Assembly (NCBI GenBank): GCA_017629175.1
Contig: JAGBXS010000031.1
Coordinates: forward strand, 1 to 38,771
From: Clostridia bacterium
GTDB taxonomy: Bacteria > Bacillota > Clostridia > Oscillospirales > CAG-382
Direction of reading: 5' to 3'
Length of the DNA: 38,771 nt
Shown: positions 14,263-21,928 of the stretch, piece by piece
How the letters are laid out: each line of letters opens with the position of its first letter
Position numbering within the stretch: the stretch's first letter is position 1
Notes under the pieces: generated by a model
Database searches by the model: none
Told to the model about the DNA's origin: nothing
What the model saw: the letters and a program-made list of their open reading frames with translations, nothing else
Translations under genes and position numbers: made by a program

Positions 14263-15066
14263 ATGAACGATCAACAAGCCTTCCAAAACGGTAACCGTCG
14301 CAGTGCTTGCGGCGGGTGTAACAGCTGCCCCTATACCCTTTGTCCCGCGGAGTGCGACGCCTGCCGTTGCCTCATCTGTCCTCCCGGCCCTATCGGCCCT
14401 CAGGGCCCCCAAGGCCCGCAAGGAGAGCAGGGGGAAGCAGGCCCCCAAGGTCCGCAAGGGGCACAAGGCCCCCGGGGTGAAACCGGTCCCATGGGTCTGC
14501 AAGGCCCGGTAGGTCCCCAAGGCCCCCAAGGGGTGCAAGGTCCGCAGGGTGCAACCGGGGCGCAAGGCCCTATCGGCCCGCAGGGTCCCATGGGTGAGCC
14601 CGGCCCCGCAGGCGCAACCGGCCCGCGGGGTGCCAGCGGCGGACTGCTGTCTTATGGAGAATTTTATTCCCCGGCGCCCGGTTTGGACGGTGTCACCATC
14701 CCCGCAGGGGGAGATATCCCCTTCCCCCGCAACGGCGTGATCGCCAACACGGACATCGGCAGAGTGTCTTCCACCGAGATATTGCTCTCCGTCCCCGGGG
14801 TCTATTTCGTCACCTTCCGGGTGAACGTGGCCACCTCCGGGCAGGCTCTGCTCACCTTGAACGGCGTGCCTCAATCTGCCACCGCGGCGGGCACGGGGCA
14901 GAACGACTCGGTGCTGTTCGGCACGGCGTTGCTCAACGTCACCGCCTCCGGCACGCTGCTGACCCTGCGCAACCCCGTGGAGAACAATTCCGCCCTCGTC
15001 TTGTCCTCTGCTCCCGGCGGGACTCTGCCTGTGGCCAACTGCCTCACCGTCCTTCGCTTAAGCTGA
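14263..15066 (+). CDS. Collagen-like, BclA-type spore surface protein
   Basis: A 267-residue protein in three parts. Residues 1-40 are cysteine-rich ([12 protein letters not shown], then [15 protein letters not shown]). Residues about 41-127 are an uninterrupted Gly-X-Y collagen-like repeat ([19 protein letters not shown] and so on), rich in GPQ. Residues about 130-267 are a beta-rich C-terminal domain of the BclA/C1q-TNF type ([20 protein letters not shown], ending [10 protein letters not shown]). Such proteins form trimeric hair-like filaments on exosporium or spore coat. The Cys-rich head could crosslink to the coat (inference). AGGAG lies 10 bases before the ATG, and a strong terminator follows. 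Collagen-like phage tail fibres are an alternative, but no phage genes are near. Confidence 0.88.
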   Translation: MNDQQAFQNGNRRSACGGCNSCPYTLCPAECDACRCLICPPGPIGPQGPQGPQGEQGEAGPQGPQGAQGPRGETGPMGLQGPVGPQGPQGVQGPQGATGAQGPIGPQGPMGEPGPAGATGPRGASGGLLSYGEFYSPAPGLDGVTIPAGGDIPFPRNGVIANTDIGRVSSTEILLSVPGVYFVTFRVNVATSGQALLTLNGVPQSATAAGTGQNDSVLFGTALLNVTASGTLLTLRNPVENNSALVLSSAPGGTLPVANCLTVLRLS

Positions 15067-15070
15067 CAAA

Positions 15071-15110
15071 AGCCTCCCGCGGCAGATCTGACGCGGGAGG
15101 CTTTCTCTTA
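15071..15110 (+). terminator. Bidirectional terminator
   Basis: Perfect 11-bp stem AGCCTCCCGCG / CGCGGGAGGCT (15071-15081 and 15092-15102), followed by TTTCTCTT on plus and TTTTGTC on minus. It separates two convergent genes. Confidence 0.92.
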
Positions 15111-15114
15111 TATA

Positions 15115-16017
15115 TTATTTAAGGAAGGAATCGAGGAACTCATAGCCCTCTGCCAAAGCTTCGGCGGTGGGACGATGCCCTTTTCCGTGATGCACCAGCT
15201 TCAAGTGAGCGGGATCGGAAGCATACCCCAAGGCGCGACCCATCCTCTCCCCGGAGGAAGCGTCGTCGTACTCCCCTGCCAGCAGGCAGAAGGGCTTAGG
15301 CGCCGCCAGCTCCAAAAGCACGGTGTGATCCAACCCCAGAGCTTCCAACTCTTTCACGCGGCCGTTCCAATACCAAGGCTCGTCCCAGTTGGATTGCTCC
15401 CAGCCGAAGCCAAAATCGCTGGCCAGGATCACCTTGACACGTTCGTCCAAGCATCCCGTATAAAAGGCCATCTTACCCCCCAAGGAATGCCCTGCAATGC
15501 CCACGCGGGCAGAGTCTACTCTGGCATCCTCGCAAAGCCCGTCGATCATACGGCGGGTGTCGGAAATCAGCTTCCCCATGCCCGACCAGTGGGGATGGTC
15601 TGCGTGCAGCTTTCCTGCCGCATCCCGCCAACGGGTAAAATCATCTCGGGCTTTTGTGCTGTCTGCATAGGTCAGATGGTATGCATCCGCGCAGGCGGCA
15701 ATATATCCCCGCTTCACCAGATGCACCATCATTTCCACCCCTGCAAAGTAAGGGAGTTCTTCCCCCGTGGCAGGGTCATACCCCAGCATGGCCTCGGGGT
15801 AATAAAAGGGAACAGCCACCGCAGGCGCGGGGAAGGTCGCGTTCCCCGGGAACGCCAGCATCACCCGCTGAAAGGTACCGTCCGCCAAGGGCTGTCGGTA
15901 CAGCTCCAAGGTATAGTCCTCTTCCTCATAACGGCAGAGGAGAACCTTTTCTCCCACCTCCGCGGCGGCAGAAGGCGCTCCCAAAGCGTTTAACCATTTT
16001 TGCTTGCAGTCTTCCAT
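15115..16017 (-). CDS. Alpha/beta hydrolase (dienelactone hydrolase / acyl esterase-like)
   Basis: A 300-residue cytoplasmic protein. The nucleophile elbow is GIAGHSLGGKMAFYTG (Ser in GHSLGG), the acid is probably in LLAGEYDDASSG, and the catalytic His in LVHHGKGHRPTAEA, giving a complete triad. An unusual long segment with TKARDDFTRWRDAAGKLHAD and HWSGMGKLISDTRRMIDGL precedes the elbow, like larger carbohydrate-esterase or dienelactone hydrolase relatives. No signal peptide. It has its own promoter at 16052-16080 and shares a bidirectional terminator. GGAAGG lies upstream of ATG 16017. The substrate is unknown. Confidence 0.83.
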   Translation of the reverse strand: MEDCKQKWLNALGAPSAAAEVGEKVLLCRYEEEDYTLELYRQPLADGTFQRVMLAFPGNATFPAPAVAVPFYYPEAMLGYDPATGEELPYFAGVEMMVHLVKRGYIAACADAYHLTYADSTKARDDFTRWRDAAGKLHADHPHWSGMGKLISDTRRMIDGLCEDARVDSARVGIAGHSLGGKMAFYTGCLDERVKVILASDFGFGWEQSNWDEPWYWNGRVKELEALGLDHTVLLELAAPKPFCLLAGEYDDASSGERMGRALGYASDPAHLKLVHHGKGHRPTAEALAEGYEFLDSFLK

Positions 16018-16051
16018 AGACGGTTTCCTTCCTTTTGATGGTTGATGCTTT

Positions 16052-16080
16052 ATTGTACCACACAAAAAGAAGAAATGCAA
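16052..16080 (-). promoter_or_regulatory. Sigma-A-like promoter of the alpha/beta hydrolase
   Basis: On the minus strand TTGCAT (16080-16075), a 17-base spacer, TACAAT (16057-16052) preceded by TGG. Confidence 0.75.
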
Positions 16081-16082
16081 CA

Positions 16083-16114
16083 AGAAAAAAGAGCCGCGCG
16101 GTTCAGCACGGCTC
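16083..16114 (-). terminator. Intrinsic terminator of the GNAT gene
   Basis: On the minus strand GAGCCGTGC / GCGCGGCTC (9 bp with one G-U) followed by TTTTTTC, past the stop at 16123. Confidence 0.88.
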
Positions 16115-16122
16115 GAACAAAC

Positions 16123-17247
16123 TCATATTTCCTTTGCATAGCAACGTCTGCGGCGGTGCTGACGTTTCTCGAACTGCCCCCACATACTGTGGACGGCGCC
16201 GTTGGTCTCCAGCTGAGGGCCTGTCTCGCAATACTTGACACCACCCTCGATCAAGATCTCGGTCAAAGCGTCGATGATGATGGCGGGAACGCCCTTCATC
16301 TGGTAAGCGGGATCCACAGCAACGAAGAACATCTCCAAGGTGTCGTTCTTCCCCTTCAACGCCTTCAGCAAACGGAAGATTCCCAAAGGGAACAGCTTGC
16401 CGTCGCACTTCTTCAAGGCTTTTGCTATAGAAGGCACCAAGGCGCCGAAGCCCACGATCCTGCCCCCTTTGTCCTTCACGGAGCAGATATACTCCGGCTT
16501 CACCAAGGGAATGTACCCGTCGACGGCGTGCTTGATCACCTCGGGGGTCAAGGGCACCGTGCCGTACAGCACGGAGAAGGCTTGGTCAATGAGACCAAAT
16601 GCCTCGAAGGCATCCTTGTACAGCAACTTGCGGTCGTGATAGATCACACGGGTCAAGCCGTACTTCTTTTCCTGATGCTCTGCGATCCTGCGGATACGGG
16701 CATCCGGTTCCTCGGGCACGTTGATGCGGAACTCGATCCAATCGATATCCTTCACCAAGCCCAGCTTCTCCATGTGATCCAAGTAATAGGGATGGTTATA
16801 GAAGGTGATGGACATATTGAATTCCTCGAAGCCCTCTATCAGCATCCCCTCGTGATCCATGTCCGTAAAGCCGATGGGCCCCATGATGCGGGTAAAGCCC
16901 CGCTCCTTGCCCCATTCCACCACAGCGGTGAACAAGGCAGAGGAAACCTCGTGATCGTCGATAAAATCAAAGCGAGTAAAACGAATGGCATTCTGCTGCC
17001 ACTTCTTGTTATAGGCATGGTTGATCAGCCCTGCAATTCTGCCTGCAAGAACGCCGTCCTTGTAAGCCAAGAACAGCTTCGTCTCACAAAATGCGTAGGC
17101 GGGGTTCTTCCCGGGGGTAAAGGTCTCTCGCTCATCCGCCCCCAAAAAGGGAACGAACCAAGGGTTCTTTTTGTACAGGCGATTGGGGAATTCTACAAAG
17201 CTCTTCAGATCTTTTTTGGTCTGCACTTCCTTGAGTGTAACGCTCAT
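16123..17247 (-). CDS. GNAT-fold acyltransferase, large conserved family
   Basis: A 374-residue protein, MSVTLKEVQTKKDLKSFVEF and onward, then NPWFVPFLGADERETFTPGK. An N-terminal GNAT half (LFLAYKDGVLAGRIAGLINH) and GFTRIMGPIGFTDMDHEGML are typical of an unnamed family of about 375 residues found in gut Firmicutes and Bacteroidetes, often annotated as N-acetyltransferase or hypothetical. A second half has MFFVAVDPAYQMKGVPAIII, like a degenerate acyl-CoA-binding loop. Function unknown. Start at 17247 was chosen by homology recall, with a weak ACGGA site; longer in-frame extensions would run into the promoter. Monocistronic: own promoter and terminator. Confidence 0.8.
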   Translation of the reverse strand: MSVTLKEVQTKKDLKSFVEFPNRLYKKNPWFVPFLGADERETFTPGKNPAYAFCETKLFLAYKDGVLAGRIAGLINHAYNKKWQQNAIRFTRFDFIDDHEVSSALFTAVVEWGKERGFTRIMGPIGFTDMDHEGMLIEGFEEFNMSITFYNHPYYLDHMEKLGLVKDIDWIEFRINVPEEPDARIRRIAEHQEKKYGLTRVIYHDRKLLYKDAFEAFGLIDQAFSVLYGTVPLTPEVIKHAVDGYIPLVKPEYICSVKDKGGRIVGFGALVPSIAKALKKCDGKLFPLGIFRLLKALKGKNDTLEMFFVAVDPAYQMKGVPAIIIDALTEILIEGGVKYCETGPQLETNGAVHSMWGQFEKRQHRRRRCYAKEI

Positions 17248-17344
17248 AAATTCTGTCCGTTTCGTTTCGCAGTCTGCCTTATAGGCAAACGGATTTCCGC
17301 GCAGATGCCGCCCCCTCCGCGACCATCCTTGACATTTTGTAATA

Positions 17345-17373
17345 TTTATATCACATTTCGTTAAAAAAGTCAA
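17345..17373 (-). promoter_or_regulatory. Sigma-A-like promoter of the GNAT gene
   Basis: On the minus strand TTGACT (17373-17368), a 17-base spacer, TATAAA (17350-17345) preceded by TGA. The leader before the GNAT start is about 90 bases. Confidence 0.8.
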
Positions 17374-17402
17374 CAAAAACTCTTTCCTTTTTGCAAAAAG
17401 CG

Positions 17403-17411
17403 TGCTATACT
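17403..17411 (+). promoter_or_regulatory. Extended -10 promoter of the DUF4855 lipoprotein gene
   Basis: TGC-TATACT (17403-17411). The -35 at 17 bases is weak (TTTCCT). It is divergent from the GNAT promoter, with about 30 bases between them. Confidence 0.5.
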
Positions 17412-17489
17412 TATAAAAACGCTTGAGTTTTTTAGTTTCCGTGCCGGATTTCGGCTCTCCGGCGTACAATGAAAGGAATGGATACCAGC

Positions 17490-20102
17490 ATGAAAAAACA
17501 CGTCATCCGTCTTCTCGCCCTCTGTCTCGCACTGGCTCTGTGGGGCTGTTCCGCGGCACCTGCCGTCCCCTCCACCGCGCCGGAGGAAAGCGCCGCCGAA
17601 AGCTCTGCGGAAAGCACCCTTTCCGAGATCAGCGAGGAACCCTCCTTCGTCCTCAGCGAGAAGGTGGCGTTGATCGATAGCTTTATGACAGAGGAGATCG
17701 ACAGAAGCCAAAAGGCAAACAATGTGTTTATGGATCTCCCCTATACAGTAAACCGCCCCACCGACGAAAAGTATCCCGACAACCATTGTTCCCGCCTTAC
17801 CGACTGCGACCAAATGGATTGGGTATACGGAAGCAACACCTATGCGGGCTGGACGGGAAGCGGGCCCGTTCAGATACTGTTTGATCTGACAGGCAGAAAC
17901 ATCGCGATCCACGACCTTTCCATCGGTTGTGCAAGGATCGCGGATTACGATATCAACCTGCCCTCCACGGTCACCGTACAAGCCTCCAACGACGGCGAGA
18001 CCTTCACCGACGTAGGTAAGATCTACACCCCCAGAGACCTGGACGCCACCTGCAAATACACCTTCTATTTTTCCTTCCCCAAGGCATTGGAGGCAAAGTA
18101 TATCCGCATCGTCCTCACCCCTGCCGGCGGCTATCTGCTGGCAGACGAGATCCTCGCCTATGAGTACAGCCCCTACGGAGTCTTTGACATCGTACCCGGA
18201 GAAAAGCCGGACTATCGCAATCCCGTCACCGATTTTTACAAATATGATCTGAACCTGGGAGACTCCGAGGTTTCCGCGGATCCCTCCGATGCCGATTACG
18301 ACGAATATCAGAACCTGGCCGCCCTTCCCGGGGTGGATTTCCAGATCCAACACTTCGATGCGCTCCCCAAGGGACACACCAACAGCGGCAGGGATAAGCT
18401 GCATCTGCTCAACGACGGCGTTCTTCACGGCAACGAAAGCACCTACTTCGTGTTCTACCGCGGAACCGGCCGCCACGTAACCGCCGACCTGGGTGCCGTA
18501 ATGTCCGTCAGCGAATGTACCGTTTCCTTCTGGGATAAGCCCTCCTGGGGCGTTGCCACTCCGCCGGTATTCTATATCAGCCTCAGCGAAAACGGAACCG
18601 ACTGGGTCACCGTTTACGCGGAGCATAATCCCGATTACGGCAAGGTTGCCCGTATCAACGACACCAGAGAATGTCTTTTTGCCGATGCGTACTTAGCAAG
18701 ATACGTGCGAATCACCTTCCCCACCGTGCCGGATAATACCATCTCCAGCGCGGTCTATATGGGCGAGTTCCGTATAGACGGCACCAAGAATCCCGCAGGC
18801 GCCGTTCCCGCTGTGGAGCAGAAGGATAACCCCTATGGCAAATACCCCAAGCCCGAGGACTTCGGCTTTGGCGACATTCTTTGGGCAGGCGTGGGCAACG
18901 ATGTGGGCGAGGTATGCGAGAACTACCACGTGATCACCGAGGAAACGGCTTACCATTACCTAACCACCGTGGATCAGAACGGAAAAGCCGACAAGACCCT
19001 CTTTGACGCCTTCTGCTTTACTTCCCGCGGCTCTTTAAGCTGGTATGCAGACCGCGACGAAGGATACCCCTGGTACGTTTCCGAAGTATTCCGCGAGGGC
19101 GTGAACATGGATGCGCTGGACGCCGCTCAGGGCAGGATCAACAAGGAGAAGGGCACCTCCGCAAAGATTGCCGCCTTCGTTTCCGTCAACTGTCCCGTGA
19201 TCGGCGATACCTTCCGCGGAAAATCCGTACAAACGGCGCAGGACTATATCGACTGTCTGAAATGGATGGCGGACAGCGTGATCGAGGAATTCAACGCCAA
19301 GGATTATCAAAACGTCTATCTGGCGGGCTTCTATTGGCAGGTGGAGAACCTCCGCCCCAACCATTGGTCCCCCGGCAAGGCCCACGACGTGGAGGCTGCC
19401 ATTGCCTTCAACGAATATGTCCACGAGCTGGGCTATCTCTCCCTGTGGCTGCCCTATTATTCCTACCTCAACGGCATCTGGCACAGCCATTACTACGGCT
19501 TTGACCTCACCTGCTGGCAGCCCAACTATATGTTCAACCCCACCGAGCCGGGCCGGCTTTCCACCATCGCAGAGCTGGCAAAGCTTTACGGCGTGGGCAT
19601 CGAGATCGAGATCGAGCCCAACCGTCAAAGCAAGGAATCCGTGGAGCTGTACAGAGAATATCTGGGCGCAGGCTACGAATACGGCTTCATGAACGCCGTC
19701 AACGCCTACTATCAAGGCGCGGTTCCCGGCACCTACGTGATCTACCGCGAGGACAAAACTCCCTACAACCAGGCGATCTACAAGGATTCCGTTGCCTATA
19801 TCCAAGGCACCATGGCAAAAGACCCCCGCATAAACGCTCCCGCAGACCTTTCCGCCTTTACGGATCAAGCTCTCACCACGCAGCACGGCAAGAAGGTGGA
19901 GGTGAATTTGGGCAAGCTTCCCAACTGCACCGTGCAGTTCGCCGCCACTCCCATTTACGGCTTGGTTCGTCTTGACAAAAGCGGCAAGCTCACCTATCTT
20001 CCCATGATGGGCTATAAGGGCGAGGACGAGATCAAGATCACCTTCCGCAATCAAAACGGCGAAAGCAAGACCATTACCGTCAAGATCACCGTAACGGAAT
20101 GA
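17490..20102 (+). CDS. DUF4855 lipoprotein with two discoidin-like domains
   Basis: An 870-residue exported lipoprotein. The signal peptide MKKHVIRLLALCLALALWGC ends in a lipobox with Cys20, followed by a Ser/Glu/Ala linker to about residue 55. Two F5/8-type-C-like beta-sandwiches follow, about 100-230 (TVTVQASNDGETFTDVGKIY) and 303-430 (FYISLSENGTDWVTVYAEHN). Residues about 450-770 are DUF4855 (GFGDILWAGVGNDVGEVCEN, YHVITEETAYHYLTTVDQNG, LWLPYYSYLNGIWHSHYYGF), a TIM-barrel-like glycosidase-type family with no proven activity that I know of. The tail, about 787-870, is a cadherin/Ig-like module. Start 17490 is preferred: AAAGGA lies 12 bases upstream, while ATG 17478 abuts it and 17469 has no site. 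Likely a cell-surface glycan-binding protein, possibly a glycan hydrolase. Confidence 0.85.
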   Translation: MKKHVIRLLALCLALALWGCSAAPAVPSTAPEESAAESSAESTLSEISEEPSFVLSEKVALIDSFMTEEIDRSQKANNVFMDLPYTVNRPTDEKYPDNHCSRLTDCDQMDWVYGSNTYAGWTGSGPVQILFDLTGRNIAIHDLSIGCARIADYDINLPSTVTVQASNDGETFTDVGKIYTPRDLDATCKYTFYFSFPKALEAKYIRIVLTPAGGYLLADEILAYEYSPYGVFDIVPGEKPDYRNPVTDFYKYDLNLGDSEVSADPSDADYDEYQNLAALPGVDFQIQHFDALPKGHTNSGRDKLHLLNDGVLHGNESTYFVFYRGTGRHVTADLGAVMSVSECTVSFWDKPSWGVATPPVFYISLSENGTDWVTVYAEHNPDYGKVARINDTRECLFADAYLARYVRITFPTVPDNTISSAVYMGEFRIDGTKNPAGAVPAVEQKDNPYGKYPKPEDFGFGDILWAGVGNDVGEVCENYHVITEETAYHYLTTVDQNGKADKTLFDAFCFTSRGSLSWYADRDEGYPWYVSEVFREGVNMDALDAAQGRINKEKGTSAKIAAFVSVNCPVIGDTFRGKSVQTAQDYIDCLKWMADSVIEEFNAKDYQNVYLAGFYWQVENLRPNHWSPGKAHDVEAAIAFNEYVHELGYLSLWLPYYSYLNGIWHSHYYGFDLTCWQPNYMFNPTEPGRLSTIAELAKLYGVGIEIEIEPNRQSKESVELYREYLGAGYEYGFMNAVNAYYQGAVPGTYVIYREDKTPYNQAIYKDSVAYIQGTMAKDPRINAPADLSAFTDQALTTQHGKKVEVNLGKLPNCTVQFAATPIYGLVRLDKSGKLTYLPMMGYKGEDEIKITFRNQNGESKTITVKITVTE

Positions 20103-20165
20103 TTAAAACCCGCTTCGGCAGGGTATCCTATTCTTGGACAAAGAAACAAAGAAAGGATACTTTTT

Positions 20166-20600
20166 ATGGTAGAGCAAGACACCATCCGCCTGCTGAGGGA
20201 ATGCGACGCGGGCATCCAAATGGGGATCGCCTCCATCCAGGACGTGCTGGGCGCGGTGCGATCCCAACGCTTGAAAACGCTTCTCACAGACTGCCGCACA
20301 CAGCACGATAAGCTGGGCACGGAGCTGCAATCCATGCTGGATCAATACGGGGACGAGGGAAAATCTCCCAACCCCATCGCCAAGGGAATGTCCAAAATGA
20401 AAACGGGCATGAAGCTGGGACTGGAGGAAACCGACGCCACCGTTGCAGACCTGATCACCGACGGCTGTAACATGGGCGTAAAATCCTTAAACCGCTATCT
20501 CAACCAGTACAAGGCGGCAGACGAGCCCTCCAAGGACATCGCCAAGCGGCTGATCAATCTGGAGGAAAAGCTGGCAGTGGATATCCGCAGTTATTTATAA
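20166..20600 (+). CDS. Ferritin-like four-helix-bundle protein
   Basis: A 144-residue all-helical protein. MVEQDTIRLLRECDAGIQMG is followed by CRTQHDKLGTELQSMLDQYG, KSPNPIAKGMSKMKTGMKLG, and CNMGVKSLNRYLNQYKAADE. The pattern of E/D and H residues in helices 1 and 2 resembles DUF2383-type ferritin-like bundles common in Clostridia, but a full di-iron ligand set is not clear by eye. GAAAGGA lies 8 bases before the ATG. It follows the lipoprotein gene by 63 bases with no clear promoter of its own, and ends at an intrinsic terminator. Function unknown; metal binding or stress is a guess. Confidence 0.78.
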   Translation: MVEQDTIRLLRECDAGIQMGIASIQDVLGAVRSQRLKTLLTDCRTQHDKLGTELQSMLDQYGDEGKSPNPIAKGMSKMKTGMKLGLEETDATVADLITDGCNMGVKSLNRYLNQYKAADEPSKDIAKRLINLEEKLAVDIRSYL

Positions 20601-20612
20601 ATGTGTATGAAA

Positions 20613-20648
20613 AGGCCCGGCGGGACAGTTCTTCCGTCGGGCTTTTGT
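20613..20648 (+). terminator. Intrinsic terminator
   Basis: GCCCGGCGG / CCGTCGGGC (20615-20623 and 20634-20642, one G-U) followed by TTTTG. Confidence 0.88.
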
Positions 20649-20722
20649 CCGCATTGTAAACAAATCATTACAATTAGGCAAAACGCACGAAAAGCGGGCA
20701 CAACATTATTGCACTTTGACGA

Positions 20723-20751
20723 TTGAAAAAAATACAGTTTCATGGTATGAT
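20723..20751 (+). promoter_or_regulatory. Sigma-A-like promoter of the CBM9-like lipoprotein gene
   Basis: TTGAAA (20723-20728), a 17-base spacer, TATGAT (20746-20751) preceded by TGG. A TTGACG lies further upstream at 20716, but at a 24-base spacing. Confidence 0.72.
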
Positions 20752-20830
20752 AGGATAACCTAAAAATTGGATGTATGCCGCTTTCTTGTTTTTGGCATAC
20801 GATCCTCAAAAAAACATGGAGGAAAACAAG

Positions 20831-21814
20831 ATGAAAAAACTTCTTGCACTGACCTTGGCAGTTATGATGCTGTTTACCTTGGTCGCTTGCGCAACTGAAG
20901 AGGCTACCGAGTCTTCCGCTCCCGCCGCTTCTTCTACCCCCGCTACCGAGTCTTCCGCCGCTCCCGAGTCTTCTGAGGAAGCTCCCGAGTCTTCCGAAGC
21001 ACCCTCTGAAGAGCCCTCCGAAGAGCCCTCTGAAGAGCCCTCTGTTGAAGAGTCTTCCGAAGAGCCCGCTCCCGAAGAACCCGTAGAGAACCCCTACGAG
21101 GAGCTTGAGATCGGTAAGGCTACCACCGCTCCCGTTGTTGACGGTAAGGTTGAGGACGACGAGTACGCTACCGTTATCGAGTACGACGAGCTGGACTTCC
21201 ACTGGGCTAACGGCGCTATCGGCGAAGGCCTGGACGTTTACGAGACCGTTGTATACCTGAGCTGGGATGAGAACTACCTTTACACCTGCGTAGAGGTTAT
21301 GGTTGGTAACCCCAGAACCTATGACAACACCGACTTCACTGCAAACCGTCCCTACATCTTCGATCGTCGTCACCTGATGTCCGCGATCGTTCTGGGCGAT
21401 CCCTGCATGCCCAAGTATCAGCCCGCTGACGGCGAGTCCTGGGCTTGGGGCGATGCTTACAGCTCCGGTCTGGGTACCGAGTGGTCCATCTCCGCTCAGC
21501 CCGACGGCACTCCCATCAAGGCAGACCACTTCGGTGCTCTGACCACCAACGCAGACTTCCAGTACGTAATCGGCGTTTCCGGCTACGACAAGGAGTACTA
21601 CGAGCAGAGAATTCCGTGGTCCGCACTGCAGGGCGGCGCTTCCTTCACCGCTGAGGCTGGCGTGAAGATCGGCTACTCCTTCACCTGCTGCCCCGAGGAA
21701 ATCGACATCAGCGAAGACGCTGACGGTTCTAACGACAAGTATATCTGCTTCGGCGCAGGTATCACCGGTTACAAGAACTTCGGCGAATACGTTGGTATGA
21801 CCCTGGTTGACTAA
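20831..21814 (+). CDS. Lipoprotein with CBM9/DOMON-like domain
   Basis: A 327-residue exported lipoprotein. The signal peptide MKKLLALTLAVMMLFTLVAC has its lipobox Cys at 20. Residues about 22-90 are a low-complexity Ser/Glu/Pro/Ala linker (SEEPSEEPSEEPSVEESSEE), a cell-wall spacer. From about 96, APVVDGKVEDDEYATVIEYD and YETVVYLSWDENYLYTCVEV match the start of family 9 carbohydrate-binding or related DOMON-like modules, which bind reducing-end sugars. Start at 20831, with GGAGG 8 bases upstream. The codons GCT, GTT, TCT and ACC dominate, unlike neighbouring genes that favour GCC and GCG, suggesting a highly expressed gene. It is monocistronic with its own promoter and terminator. Ligand unknown. 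Confidence 0.82.
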   Translation: MKKLLALTLAVMMLFTLVACATEEATESSAPAASSTPATESSAAPESSEEAPESSEAPSEEPSEEPSEEPSVEESSEEPAPEEPVENPYEELEIGKATTAPVVDGKVEDDEYATVIEYDELDFHWANGAIGEGLDVYETVVYLSWDENYLYTCVEVMVGNPRTYDNTDFTANRPYIFDRRHLMSAIVLGDPCMPKYQPADGESWAWGDAYSSGLGTEWSISAQPDGTPIKADHFGALTTNADFQYVIGVSGYDKEYYEQRIPWSALQGGASFTAEAGVKIGYSFTCCPEEIDISEDADGSNDKYICFGAGITGYKNFGEYVGMTLVD

Positions 21815-21834
21815 TTGACCGTTTTATGAAAATC

Positions 21835-21871
21835 ACGCTCCCTTGGCTTTGGCCGAGGGAGCGTTTTTCTC
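21835..21871 (+). terminator. Intrinsic terminator
   Basis: ACGCTCCCT / AGGGAGCGT with further pairing inside, followed by TTTTCTC. Confidence 0.9.
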
Positions 21872-21900
21872 TTGCTTTTTTTTCAAAACCGTGCTATACT
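21872..21900 (+). promoter_or_regulatory. Sigma-A-like promoter of the M20 peptidase gene
   Basis: TTGCTT (21872-21877), a 17-base spacer, TATACT (21895-21900) preceded by TGC. It begins directly after the preceding terminator. Confidence 0.7.
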
Positions 21901-21928
21901 AAAGCCATCAAACCCAAGGAGAACCTCT

